Positions 55,666 through 64,000 of a DNA stretch of 64,000 nt are shown here, in pieces. The DNA lies in contig JANXOD010000044.1 in NCBI GenBank assembly GCA_025353765.1, forward strand, positions 87,979-151,978, read 5' to 3'. Within the stretch, counting starts at the first letter, position 1. Each line of letters begins with the position of its first letter. Source of the DNA: Sphingobacteriales bacterium. Lineage in GTDB: Bacteria > Bacteroidota > Bacteroidia > Sphingobacteriales > Sphingobacteriaceae. The translations under genes were made by a program, and so were the position numbers. The notes beneath the pieces are model-generated. The model saw nothing but the letters and a program-made list of their open reading frames with translations. It did not search any database and had not been told where the DNA came from.

Positions 55666-57078
55666 ATGAGATTATTCATCATCCCAATTTTATGTTTTTC
55701 TACATTAAACATATCGGCTCAAGCCTTAAATCAAAATATAAAAAAAGCCTATTCTGAGTTTGAGAAAGATCCGCAGTTAAAATATGGCATCAGTTCATTA
55801 ACAGTTCTAAATGCCGAAACAGGTGAGGTTGTATTTTCCAATAATGGGAGTATAGGCTTAGCATCTGCATCCACACTTAAAACAGTAACATCTGCCACAG
55901 CTTATTACTTGCTTGGTCCGGATTTTACCTGGGAAACTAAATTAGGTTATTCTGGCACTGTGTCTGCAGATGGTATTTTAGATGGTGATCTTATTTTAAT
56001 TGGAAGTGGCGATCCTACTTTGGGAAGTTGGAGGTTTGATCAAACAAAAAGTGATGTATTAATAAAGGAATGGATTGATGCGATAAGCCAGGCCGGAATA
56101 AAAAAAGTGAACGGCCGTATCATTGCAGACGATAGTTTATTTGGTAGTCAAACATTACCTCAAGGTTGGATATGGCAGGATATTGGAAATTATTATGGTG
56201 CTGGTCCAAACTCTTTAACCTGGCATGAAAATCAATTTGATTTGATATTTCGTCCCGGCAAGGAACCCGGTGATCCTGTTGAATTAGTTCGCACAGAACC
56301 TAACATGGCTTATTTAAAGATCATTAATGAAGTGAAAACCGGCAGGCCTGAAAGTGGAGATAATGTATACGCTTACTCGGCACCTTACTCGGATGTGATT
56401 TACCTGCGTGGAACGTATGGTATTGATCTGAAAAAAACAATATCTGCTTCTGTTCCAGATCCTGCTTTTGAAGTAGCTTATCGTATCCAGGATACATTAA
56501 AACAGATAGGAATTCAGGTCTTTAAAACTGCTACAACTACCCGGAAATTGCTTGCAGATAAAATGCCTCTTATACCGGGATTAAAAATAATTTCTGTTCA
56601 TACATCTCCAACCTTAGATAAGGTGATTTACTGGCTCAATCAAAAAAGTATTAATCTGTACGCCGAACATTTAATTAAAATGTTAGTCTGGAAAGACCAA
56701 GCTGATATTACAACTGCCGATGGTGTTCAGATAGTGAAAGATTTTTGGAGCAAGGAATTGGGTATTGATGATCGAGAACTGAATATGTATGATGGCAGTG
56801 GTCTTTCACCCGGCACTCGTATAACAACTACGGCAATGGCTAAAATACTACGAACTGTTAAAAAGGAGCCTTGGTTTAAAGGCTATTACGATAGTTTCCC
56901 AGTTTACAACAACATGAAAATGAAAAGCGGGACTATTAATGATGTATTAGCTTATGCCGGATATCAAACATCATCTTTGGGTAAATCCTTAGTTTTTTCA
57001 TTTATCATCAATAATTACAATGGAAGTTCTGCTGAAGTAAAACAAAAAATGTTTAAGGTATTGGATGTGTTGAAATAA
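55666..57078 (+). CDS. dacB: D-alanyl-D-alanine carboxypeptidase/endopeptidase (PBP4 type)
   Basis: The 470-residue protein has a signal peptide, the active-site tetrad STLK (69-72) in SASTLKTV, a DGSGLSPGTR region where family members usually have an Asn-containing SxN motif, and KSGT near the C-terminus. The PBP4 class cuts cross-links and removes the terminal D-Ala in the periplasm. The insert domains between 100 and 290 fit the class. It starts 79 nt after asd. Confidence 0.94.
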   Translation: MRLFIIPILCFSTLNISAQALNQNIKKAYSEFEKDPQLKYGISSLTVLNAETGEVVFSNNGSIGLASASTLKTVTSATAYYLLGPDFTWETKLGYSGTVSADGILDGDLILIGSGDPTLGSWRFDQTKSDVLIKEWIDAISQAGIKKVNGRIIADDSLFGSQTLPQGWIWQDIGNYYGAGPNSLTWHENQFDLIFRPGKEPGDPVELVRTEPNMAYLKIINEVKTGRPESGDNVYAYSAPYSDVIYLRGTYGIDLKKTISASVPDPAFEVAYRIQDTLKQIGIQVFKTATTTRKLLADKMPLIPGLKIISVHTSPTLDKVIYWLNQKSINLYAEHLIKMLVWKDQADITTADGVQIVKDFWSKELGIDDRELNMYDGSGLSPGTRITTTAMAKILRTVKKEPWFKGYYDSFPVYNNMKMKSGTINDVLAYAGYQTSSLGKSLVFSFIINNYNGSSAEVKQKMFKVLDVLK

Positions 57079-57123
57079 TGTACATCAAAGTTTTTTCTTT
57101 TCATATTCTCTGTAGTAACTGCT

Positions 57124-58584
57124 ATGCCTAAAGCCATCATTATCGGTGCAGGTATTGCCGGAATTGCTTCTGCTATTCGTTTAGTTATTAAAGGATATGA
57201 CGTTGAAATTTTTGAAGCCAACTCCTATCCGGGAGGAAAACTTTCAGAAATTGAACTGAATGGTTTTAGATTCGATGCCGGCCCTAGTTTATTAACTATG
57301 CCCCAATATATAGATGAGCTTTTTACTTTAGCCGGCAAAAATTCCAACACGTATTTTCAATATGATAAACTGGGCGTAGTTTGCAAGTACTTTTATGAAG
57401 ATGGAACTCAAATCAATGCCTGGGCCGACAAATATAAATTTGCGGATGAGATTGCGGCAAAAACATCAGATAGTTCAAAATCTGTTCTTGATTTTTTAGA
57501 TAGAAGCGCCCGTATTTATAAAATTACTAATCCTGTTTTTTTAGAGAGATCTCTGCATAAAATTAGTAATTACCTTCGTTGGGGAACATTAAAATCTTTT
57601 TTGAGATTTTTTCAAATAGACTCTTTCAAAACGATGAATAAGGCTAATGAAAGCAGTTTCCACGATAGCAAAATCATCCGTTTTTTTAACCGTTACGCCA
57701 CTTACAATGGCTCAAACCCTTATCAGGCTCCTGCTACATTAAACATTATTCCGCATTTGGAGCATCGCTTTGGTGCCTTTTTTCCAAGAGAGGGAATGTT
57801 TAGCATTACAAAAGTTTTGGTTAAACTTGCTGAAGAACTGGGCGTAAAGTTTAATTATAATTCTTCGGTTGATGAGATAATTGTTGAAAGAGGGAAAGTA
57901 AAAGGAATTCGGATAAAAGACGATGTGATCAAAACTGATCTGGTTATTTCAAATATGGATGTTTGGTTTACTTATCAAAAACTGCTAAAGAATCAATCGC
58001 AGCCAAAAAGAACTTTACAACAGGAAAGGAGTAGTTCTGCATTGATTTTTTACTGGGGTATTAAAAAAACATTTCCTGAACTTGATTTGCATAACATCTT
58101 TTTCAGTGAAGATTACCAACAGGAGTTTGATCATATCTGGAAAGAAAAAGATATTTATCATGATCCAACCATATATCTTAATATCAGTTCAAAATATAAA
58201 GGGGATGATGCTCCGGAAGATTGTGAAAACTGGTTTACCATGATCAATGTTCCGGCAAATACCGGACAGGAGTGGGATATGCTCATCGCCCAAGCAAAAG
58301 AGAATATATTGAATAAACTATCCCGTAATCTGGGTGAAGATATTGCAAGTTTAATAAGCTGTGAAGCTATTTTAGATCCTCGAAGTATTGAAGCTAAAAC
58401 ATCTTCCTATAAGGGTTCTTTATACGGTACAAGTTCTAACAATCAGTTTGCTGCATTTTTGCGCCATGCTAATTTCTCCTCAAAAATTAAGGATTTATAT
58501 TTTGCTGGTGGCAGTGTTCATCCAGGTGGCGGAATTCCGCTGGCTTTACTTTCGGCCAAAATCGTAAGCGATTTAATTGAATGA
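57124..58584 (+). CDS. crtD: CrtD-like carotenoid desaturase (CrtI family)
   Basis: The 486-residue FAD oxidoreductase has the dinucleotide motif IIGAGIAGIASAIRL (6-20) and the family C-terminus YFAGGSVHPGGGIPLALLSAK. The middle segment YNGSNPYQAPATLNIIPHLEH looks more like 1-hydroxycarotenoid 3,4-desaturase CrtD than phytoene desaturase CrtI. The CruF-like gene nearby, which would supply a 1'-hydroxyl, agrees. The exact substrate is inferred. It is followed after 61 nt by an acyltransferase gene. Confidence 0.83.
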   Translation: MPKAIIIGAGIAGIASAIRLVIKGYDVEIFEANSYPGGKLSEIELNGFRFDAGPSLLTMPQYIDELFTLAGKNSNTYFQYDKLGVVCKYFYEDGTQINAWADKYKFADEIAAKTSDSSKSVLDFLDRSARIYKITNPVFLERSLHKISNYLRWGTLKSFLRFFQIDSFKTMNKANESSFHDSKIIRFFNRYATYNGSNPYQAPATLNIIPHLEHRFGAFFPREGMFSITKVLVKLAEELGVKFNYNSSVDEIIVERGKVKGIRIKDDVIKTDLVISNMDVWFTYQKLLKNQSQPKRTLQQERSSSALIFYWGIKKTFPELDLHNIFFSEDYQQEFDHIWKEKDIYHDPTIYLNISSKYKGDDAPEDCENWFTMINVPANTGQEWDMLIAQAKENILNKLSRNLGEDIASLISCEAILDPRSIEAKTSSYKGSLYGTSSNNQFAAFLRHANFSSKIKDLYFAGGSVHPGGGIPLALLSAKIVSDLIE

Positions 58585-58645
58585 ACATTTGATCAGTCTT
58601 TAATCAGAATTACAAACTAAGTTTTGCAATTGATATCTTAGCAAG

Positions 58646-59269
58646 ATGCTCAGACCTCGTCAAAATAAACTCATCTACAACTTTTTTGCCTGGTATATTA
58701 ACCGGATTATTAAGTCAGATTTTAAGCAGTTTAAATTTAATAAAGTTGAGTTTGATGCAGGTCGTTCCATTTTACTTTTGGCTAATCATTTTTCATGGTG
58801 GGATGGTTTTATACTATTTCAACTAAATCGATTGTGTTTTGGTAAAAAATTCCATGTAATGATCACAGAAGATAATTATCGCAACGTTTGGTTTCTAAAA
58901 TATTTAGGTGGTTTTTCGGTTAATACAAAATCGCGAAGTATGATGGAAACCTTAGAATATGCCGGTAAATTGTTGAATGATCCTCAAAACCTGGTACTCA
59001 TCTTTCCACAAGGAAAACTGTATTCAAATCATGTGGATGATATTGACCTTCAAAAAGGATTAATGAATTTGATCAATATGTCTTCTAAAAAATTTCAATA
59101 TTTTTTTGCGGCACTTTTCGCTGATTATTTTGAACATCGCAAACCATCAGTAACCTGTTATTTACAAGAATGGGAAGGTGCCGAATTTACCAGTTTGCAA
59201 TTGATTAAAAGTGCTTACAACAAACATTACGAAGCATCGCGACAACAACAGGCTGTCATTACCGTTTAA
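58646..59269 (+). CDS. Acyltransferase (PlsC-type, carotenoid-cluster)
   Basis: The 207-residue protein carries the acyltransferase HX4D-type box NHFSWWDG and a downstream LIFPQGKLYSN segment, as in lysophosphatidic acid and related acyltransferases. In Bacteroidota carotenoid clusters a gene of this size beside cruF and a GT2 gene encodes a carotenoid-glycoside acyltransferase (CruD-like). That role is inferred from the neighbourhood; lysophospholipid acylation is the alternative. It is 3 nt upstream of the GT2 gene. Confidence 0.8.
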   Translation: MLRPRQNKLIYNFFAWYINRIIKSDFKQFKFNKVEFDAGRSILLLANHFSWWDGFILFQLNRLCFGKKFHVMITEDNYRNVWFLKYLGGFSVNTKSRSMMETLEYAGKLLNDPQNLVLIFPQGKLYSNHVDDIDLQKGLMNLINMSSKKFQYFFAALFADYFEHRKPSVTCYLQEWEGAEFTSLQLIKSAYNKHYEASRQQQAVITV

Positions 59270-59272
59270 AAT

Positions 59273-60367
59273 ATGATCTTTATATACCTGGCTTTTTTCT
59301 TTCTTATTTTAAGGTTTACAGTAACTCTTTTTAATTTTATTTCTAATCCAAAGCTTACCCCAACAAGTCGGAAATATCATGAATTAGTATCTATTTTAAT
59401 ACCAGCACGAAATGAACAGGAAAATATTATTCCTTTGCTTCAATCCATACAATTGCAAAACTATCAGCAGTATGAGGTATTCATTTTAGACGATAATTCA
59501 ACAGATGAAACTTTTAAACTTTGTGATGCTTTTTCAAAAAATGACAATCGGTTTAAAGTTTTAAAAGGAGAAGATTTGCCCCAAGGCTGGCTGGGTAAAA
59601 ACTTTGCATGTTATCAATTAGCTAAAACTGCCAAGGGAAAATACCTCATGTTTTTAGATGCCGATGAAACAATCGCCAGCGGTTTAATTGACAATGCTAT
59701 TCATCGCATGAAAATTTACCATTTAAGTCTGTTAAGTCTATTTACAAATCAAATTATGTTAACAATGGGTGAACGTATGGTTGTACCATTAATGCATTTT
59801 CTGTTATTAAATCTCTTGCCTTTACGATTAGTTAAGCTTAGTAAAAATCCTTCATTTTCAGCAGCAAGCGGGCAATTCATGCTTTTTGATGCTGCAAATT
59901 ATCATGTTAACCAATGGCATGAAAAGGTTAAAAACAAGGTAGTGGAAGATGTAGAAATAATGAAACTGATAAAAAGTAATGGGTATACAGGTGAAGCTTT
60001 ATTGGCAAACGGCTATATTTTTTGCCGGATGTATAAAAATTTTAATGAAGCTATTAACGGTTTCAGCAAAAATATATTAGCTGGTTTTAATCATAATATA
60101 TGGGGATTGCTCTTCTATTTAATTCTGGTAGTCGGCGGACCAATTAGTATTGGCTATATATTAGGAATTCAACCCTTGCTTTTTGCTCTATCCTTAATAG
60201 TTTTAAGTCGAATCATGATTTCCTTATCTTCAGGTCAAAATGCATGGCTTAATGTATTGCTTCATCCTTTGCAAATAGCCGCTTTGGTAATTATATCAGT
60301 AATGTCCATAATAAAGCATTTCCGCAAAATCACATCCTGGAAAGGACGAATTATACATTCCACATGA
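59273..60367 (+). CDS. Membrane GT2 glycosyltransferase (CruC-like)
   Basis: The 364-residue protein has an N-terminal membrane helix and a GT-A domain (SILIPARNEQENI, FILDDNSTDET, FLDADE). Two or three C-terminal membrane helices follow. The layout fits carotenoid glycosyltransferases in Bacteroidota clusters, which add a sugar to the 1'-hydroxyl made by CruF. The position between an acyltransferase and cruF genes supports that. It overlaps the next gene by 4 nt. Confidence 0.8.
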   Translation: MIFIYLAFFFLILRFTVTLFNFISNPKLTPTSRKYHELVSILIPARNEQENIIPLLQSIQLQNYQQYEVFILDDNSTDETFKLCDAFSKNDNRFKVLKGEDLPQGWLGKNFACYQLAKTAKGKYLMFLDADETIASGLIDNAIHRMKIYHLSLLSLFTNQIMLTMGERMVVPLMHFLLLNLLPLRLVKLSKNPSFSAASGQFMLFDAANYHVNQWHEKVKNKVVEDVEIMKLIKSNGYTGEALLANGYIFCRMYKNFNEAINGFSKNILAGFNHNIWGLLFYLILVVGGPISIGYILGIQPLLFALSLIVLSRIMISLSSGQNAWLNVLLHPLQIAALVIISVMSIIKHFRKITSWKGRIIHST

Positions 60368-61002
60368 TTAATAAAAAAGTAATCTGTATAATACTCATTA
60401 TTCTATTTCATGTAGTTGGCCTCTATGGGTTTTTAACACATTCCTTAAATTCACTTTTCATACAATTAGTTCCGTTTCATTTGCTGCTGATGTTGGTTTT
60501 ATTGATACTATCTCATCCGGATAAAAATCAAAATTATTGGCTTTTTATGCTAGCTATATATATTCTAAGTTTTATTGTCGAAGTTTTGGGAGTAAGAACT
60601 GGGGCTATTTTTGGCACTTATTACTACGGGAAAACACTAGGATTTAAACTGGTCAATGTTCCTTTATTAATTGGCATTAACTGGATGACCTTAATTCTTT
60701 GTACCGGTATTTTAGTAAAGAAGCTGAATATAAAAAGACCCATATATTCCTCTATTATTGGCGCATTAATCTTAGTATTTATGGATATACTTATTGAACC
60801 TATTGCCATTAAATATGATTACTGGAGCTGGGCTGGCTCACTCATCCCATTAAAAAATTATGCGGCCTGGTTTATTGTTTCTTACATTCTCTTGCGTTTG
60901 TTTTTTACGATGGAATTTAAAAAGGATAATAATGTAGCCATAGTTTTATTTTTTTCTCAAATCGCATTTTTTGCAGTATTGAATATTTGGGCTTTCCGAT
61001 AA
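60364..61002 (+). CDS. cruF: Carotenoid biosynthesis membrane protein (CruF-like)
   Basis: The 212-residue protein has about seven hydrophobic helices and a conserved EVLGVRTGAIFGTYYYG segment followed by DILIEPIAIKYDYWSW, the signature of the DUF422/CruF family. Characterised CruF enzymes are carotenoid 1',2'-hydratases. It would convert the psi end of gamma-carotene derivatives to a tertiary alcohol in the membrane. It overlaps the GT2 gene by 4 nt. Confidence 0.85.
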   Translation: MINKKVICIILIILFHVVGLYGFLTHSLNSLFIQLVPFHLLLMLVLLILSHPDKNQNYWLFMLAIYILSFIVEVLGVRTGAIFGTYYYGKTLGFKLVNVPLLIGINWMTLILCTGILVKKLNIKRPIYSSIIGALILVFMDILIEPIAIKYDYWSWAGSLIPLKNYAAWFIVSYILLRLFFTMEFKKDNNVAIVLFFSQIAFFAVLNIWAFR

Positions 61003-61011
61003 ACAATTTTG

Positions 61012-61019
61012 TATTTTTA
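61012..61019 (+). promoter_or_regulatory. Possible -7 box for ispH
   Basis: TATTTTTA differs from TAnnTTTG only at the last base and lies 52 nt before the ispH start. It would start a separate ispH-crtW-hemH transcript. Weak. Confidence 0.3.
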
Positions 61020-61070
61020 CATCTTATTGAGATGTTATTTAAATAATAAAATTAACATTGAACTTTCATT

Positions 61071-61919
61071 ATGAATTATAATCTTCAGGTTTCGATAGAT
61101 CGGGATTCCGGTTTTTGCTTCGGCGTGGTTTACGCTATTGATATGGCCGAAGAAATTTTGGACGAAGATGGCTATTTATATTGTTTAGGTGATATTGTTC
61201 ATAACGATGAAGAAGTAGAACGCTTAAAATTAAAGGGATTGCGCATTATTTCGAATGATGAGTTAAAAGAAATTAAGAATGAAAAAGTACTCATCAGAGC
61301 TCATGGCGAAGCACCTGCAACCTATAAATTAGCTCTTGAAAATAACATTACTTTAATTGACGCTTCATGTCCGGTAGTATTAAAGCTCCAAAATCGCATC
61401 AAAAATTCATACGATGCCAATGAAAAGATTCTGATTTTTGGTAAACATGGGCATGCCGAAGTGATCGGTTTACAAGGACAAACCAGTAATGATGCATTAG
61501 TTTTTCAGGATATTGCAGAATTGGAAGATGTAGATCTTCCGAAAAAATTTACGCTCTATAGCCAAACCACAAAAAGTACAGCTAAGTTTTACCAGATTAA
61601 AGATGAATTGATTAACCGGGGCTATGATATTAAAGCTAATGATACTATTTGTCGACAGGTTTCTAACAGGTATGAAGAGTTAAGAAATTTTGTAACCGAT
61701 TTCGATAAAATTGTATTCGTATCCGGAGTAAAATCATCTAACGGAAAAGTTTTACATGATGTTTGCAAGCAATCAAATCCCAATACCTACTTTATTTCAA
61801 ACTCCGAAGAATTAGACCCGACGATGTTTAATCCTAATGATAAAGTTGGAATTTGCGGCGCCACGTCTACTCCCATGTGGTTAATGGAAAAAGTGAAAAG
61901 CACTTTAGAAAACTACTAA
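61071..61919 (+). CDS. ispH: 4-hydroxy-3-methylbut-2-enyl diphosphate reductase
   Basis: The 282-residue protein shows the three iron-sulfur cysteines: Cys16 in GFCFGVV, one in DASCPVV and one in GICGATSTP. IspH makes IPP and DMAPP in the last step of the methylerythritol phosphate pathway and so supplies carotenoid precursors. Placed between cruF and crtW, it may raise isoprenoid flow to pigment; such linkage is inferred. Confidence 0.95.
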   Translation: MNYNLQVSIDRDSGFCFGVVYAIDMAEEILDEDGYLYCLGDIVHNDEEVERLKLKGLRIISNDELKEIKNEKVLIRAHGEAPATYKLALENNITLIDASCPVVLKLQNRIKNSYDANEKILIFGKHGHAEVIGLQGQTSNDALVFQDIAELEDVDLPKKFTLYSQTTKSTAKFYQIKDELINRGYDIKANDTICRQVSNRYEELRNFVTDFDKIVFVSGVKSSNGKVLHDVCKQSNPNTYFISNSEELDPTMFNPNDKVGICGATSTPMWLMEKVKSTLENY

Positions 61920-61936
61920 TAATTCAGTTTATTACG

Positions 61937-62611
61937 ATGTATAAGGTTCCCCCATGGGTTGGTATTTTGCTTGCCTTATTTATGATAGGAGCATGGGTTA
62001 TCGGTATTGTTTCCTTTATGCAATTGAATGTAAATTTATTGAACCCTCTCACCTACCTGTTTATACTGGTTCAAATGCATTTGTATACTGGTTTATTTAT
62101 CACTGCTCATGATGCGATGCATGGTACAGTTTCATCTCATAAAAAACCAAATAATTTTATCGGACAAGTTTGTACCCTATTATATGCTTTATTCCCTTTT
62201 AAAAAGTTGTTCACTAAACATCATAGACATCATCAATACGTACATACTAAAGATGACCCCGATTATAATGAAGGCAGCTTTTGGTCCTGGTATTTTAGTT
62301 TTATAAAAGAATACATAAGCTGGTGGCAAATTGTATTGATGGCTCTCTTATTTAATGTATTAAAACTATGGGTAGCCGAATTAAACCTGCTTCTGTTTTG
62401 GGTTGTTCCATCTTTATTAAGTACACTTCAATTATTCTATTTTGGTACATGGACTCCTCATCATGGCGAGCATAATAATAAACATCAATCGCGTACACAA
62501 CATAAAAACCATGTTTTAGCCTTTTTCTCCTGCTATTTTTTCGGCTATCATTATGAGCATCATGATTCACCTACAACTCCATGGTGGCTGTTATGGAGAA
62601 TGAAGAACTAA
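61937..62611 (+). CDS. crtW: Beta-carotene 4-ketolase CrtW-like
   Basis: The 224-residue membrane fatty-acid-desaturase-like protein has the iron-binding clusters HDAMH (58-62) and HHRHH (95-99), followed by DDPD. Near the C-terminus HYEHHDSPTTPWWLL is the CrtW signature. The enzyme introduces a 4-keto group into the beta ring. A frame from 61853 would overlap ispH by 67 nt, so ATG 61937 is preferred. Confidence 0.85.
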   Translation: MYKVPPWVGILLALFMIGAWVIGIVSFMQLNVNLLNPLTYLFILVQMHLYTGLFITAHDAMHGTVSSHKKPNNFIGQVCTLLYALFPFKKLFTKHHRHHQYVHTKDDPDYNEGSFWSWYFSFIKEYISWWQIVLMALLFNVLKLWVAELNLLLFWVVPSLLSTLQLFYFGTWTPHHGEHNNKHQSRTQHKNHVLAFFSCYFFGYHYEHHDSPTTPWWLLWRMKN

Positions 62612-62699
62612 ATTTTTTGTTTTTTTTAAGTCAAATACCCTATTAATATTCATTCTGAGAGCTCCTAAGATTATATTTGCGATTCGTCTATAAAGATAA

Positions 62700-63716
62700 A
62701 TGAGTAAAAAAGGAGTTTTATTAGTCAACCTGGGTACCCCGGATAGTCCCTCAACAGCGGATGTTCGTAAATATCTGTCTGAATTTTTAATGGACGGCCG
62801 GGTGATTGATATCAATCCCATACTCAGGGCACTCTTAGTAAAAGGTATCATTGTTCCCTTCCGGGGACCAAAATCTGCCAAGCTCTATAAAGAAATCTGG
62901 TCGGATGAAACCGGATCTCCGCTTATGTATTATAGTTTAATCCAGAAAGATTTACTTCAAAAACGTTTGGGCGATGACTACCAGGTAGAATTAGCCATGC
63001 GTTATCAAAGCCCTTCTATAGAATCTGCTTTGAATAAATTAAAAGATGCCGGAGTTAGCAGTATTAAAGTACTGCCCATGTTTCCACATTATGCTTCTGC
63101 CAGTACAGGTTCTGTGCTGGATAAAGTGATGGAATTGGTACGTAAATGGCAAACTATTCCCAATATTTTCTTTATTAATTCATTTCATGATAATGAAGGG
63201 ATGATTGCAACTTTTGCAGAGAATGGAAAGAAATATCATCCTGAAAACTTCGATCATATTTTATTCAGTTTCCATGGATTGCCGGAACGCCAACTTAAAA
63301 AATCAGACCATTCCCAACAGCATTGTCTTCAGGTTAAAAACTGCTGCGAAATACTTAACGAAAATAATAAGTTTTGCTATTCGGCACAATGTCATGATAC
63401 GGCTCGTTTAATTGCAAAAAAACTGGATTTACCCAAAGAAAAATATACTGTTTGTTTCCAATCCCGCTTAGGAAAAGATCCTTGGGTACAGCCGTATACC
63501 AGCGAAGTAATTAAAGACTTAGCTCAAAAAGGGATTAAACGATTATTAGTTTTCTGTCCCGCTTTTGTAGCCGATTGCCTAGAAACCGTTTATGAAGTGA
63601 CGGTAGAATATGGCGATGAGTTTAAAAAATTAGGTGGCCAGGAAGTCCAGTTGGTAGAAAGTTTAAACGGTCACCCCCTATGGATTGAAGCTTTGGAAGG
63701 TTTGGTTAAATCCTGA
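62700..63716 (+). CDS. hemH: Ferrochelatase
   Basis: The 338-residue protein begins KKGVLLVNLGTPDSP and contains SFHGLPERQL with the metal-coordinating histidine, then the QSRLGKDPWVQPYT segment. It inserts iron into protoporphyrin IX to make haem, on or near the inner membrane. It starts 88 nt after crtW and may not be functionally related to it. Confidence 0.97.
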   Translation: MSKKGVLLVNLGTPDSPSTADVRKYLSEFLMDGRVIDINPILRALLVKGIIVPFRGPKSAKLYKEIWSDETGSPLMYYSLIQKDLLQKRLGDDYQVELAMRYQSPSIESALNKLKDAGVSSIKVLPMFPHYASASTGSVLDKVMELVRKWQTIPNIFFINSFHDNEGMIATFAENGKKYHPENFDHILFSFHGLPERQLKKSDHSQQHCLQVKNCCEILNENNKFCYSAQCHDTARLIAKKLDLPKEKYTVCFQSRLGKDPWVQPYTSEVIKDLAQKGIKRLLVFCPAFVADCLETVYEVTVEYGDEFKKLGGQEVQLVESLNGHPLWIEALEGLVKS

Positions 63717-63820
63717 ACAGAAAATATTAAACCCGTGTAAAACTTTCCAAGGAATTTAATGAAATCATAGAAGATATTTTTTCTTTTGAGAATTAGATCA
63801 GTATAAAAAGGGTTCTTCTC

Positions 63821-64000
63821 TCACTCCTTCACAATTCTCATCACTTTTATAATTCCCTGATATTTCATGGAGCAGAAATAGATGCCTGGTTGAAGCTGGT
63901 TACCCGATTCATCTTTGCCATCCCAGCTTATGAACTGGTTTCCCCTGGTCTTTACCTCGGTCCAGGTATTTAGTATCCTTCCGCTCAGATCCGTAATTTG
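63821..64000 (-). CDS. Partial gene: C-terminal T9SS type A sorting domain
   Basis: Reading the minus strand from base 64000 gives 59 codons ending at a TGA at 63821-63823. The peptide, with ITDLSGRILNTW, FISWDGKDESGNQL and GIYFCSMKYQGIIKVMRIVKE, is a type A T9SS C-terminal signal (VYNLSGRVV-like strand, WDGKDESG turn, GIYF then KVMRIVKE). The rest of the protein lies beyond the window. Its substrate role is export by the type IX system. Confidence 0.8.
   Translation of the reverse strand, partial: QITDLSGRILNTWTEVKTRGNQFISWDGKDESGNQLQPGIYFCSMKYQGIIKVMRIVKE

Noticed and set aside
61853..61937. Upstream start for crtW
   Set aside because: The added 28 residues overlap ispH and look unlike the family N-terminus.

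Overview
The window looks like a chromosomal segment of a low-GC Bacteroidota, probably in the Sphingobacteriia (Pedobacter or Solitalea-like). The evidence is TAnnTTTG-type promoters, few Shine-Dalgarno sites, a T9SS-type C-terminal sorting domain, a bacillithiol-type YtxJ protein, a short 81-residue F1 epsilon subunit, an SDR-type threonine dehydrogenase and a flexixanthin-like carotenoid cluster. No rRNA, transposase, prophage or CRISPR array was seen. There is one tRNA, tRNA-Arg(ACG).

Region 1 (1-31000) is one long rightward cell-surface polysaccharide locus. It starts with the 3' part of an asparagine synthetase gene. It then encodes a Wzm/Wzt-type ABC exporter, sugar-modifying enzymes (two PLP-fold aminotransferase-like proteins, WbqC, a formyltransferase, four FkbM methyltransferases) and about fifteen glycosyltransferases, one of them GT10 fucosyltransferase-like. 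Its right end is a separate module: two tandem Wzy-like membrane proteins, a GT4 enzyme, a SAM methyltransferase, a GT2 enzyme, an exosortase-family protein with Cys/Arg/His residues, and a WcaF-like acetyltransferase. Genes are packed with 1-35 nt overlaps, and many start with TTG or GTG. The stretch around 7-12 kb is visibly AT-richer than the rest.

Region 2 (31060-48970) is mostly housekeeping. On the minus strand are obgE, adk, tRNA-Arg and an RmlD-like reductase. These are followed by atpDC on the plus strand, a TMEM175-type channel, an orphan ABC ATPase, and a minus-strand operon of ECF sigma factor, anti-sigma-like protein and outer-membrane barrel. Then come a DUF1304 protein, cbpA/cbpM, an FKBP lipoprotein, a DHH phosphoesterase, ndk, a DUF721 protein with recF, a TPR protein and ribH.

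Region 3 (48970-57080) carries a 39-residue lipoprotein missed by ordinary length cutoffs, ytxJ, an OsmC protein, a YebC protein, threonine dehydrogenase, an 873-residue secreted lamin-tail protein, asd and a PBP4-type dacB.

Region 4 (57124-63716) is a carotenoid end-group cluster: CrtD-like desaturase, acyltransferase, GT2 glycosyltransferase, CruF-like hydratase, ispH and CrtW-like ketolase, followed by hemH. Together these suggest an acylated, glycosylated keto-carotenoid. The window ends inside a minus-strand gene whose last 59 residues form a T9SS type A sorting domain.

The most interesting points are the exosortase embedded in the polysaccharide locus with a duplicated Wzy-like protein and no visible substrate, the second Wzy-like gene whose conserved N-terminus has no canonical start codon, the coexistence of ABC-exporter and Wzy-type components, the carotenoid glycoside-ester cluster, and a two-copy intergenic repeat.
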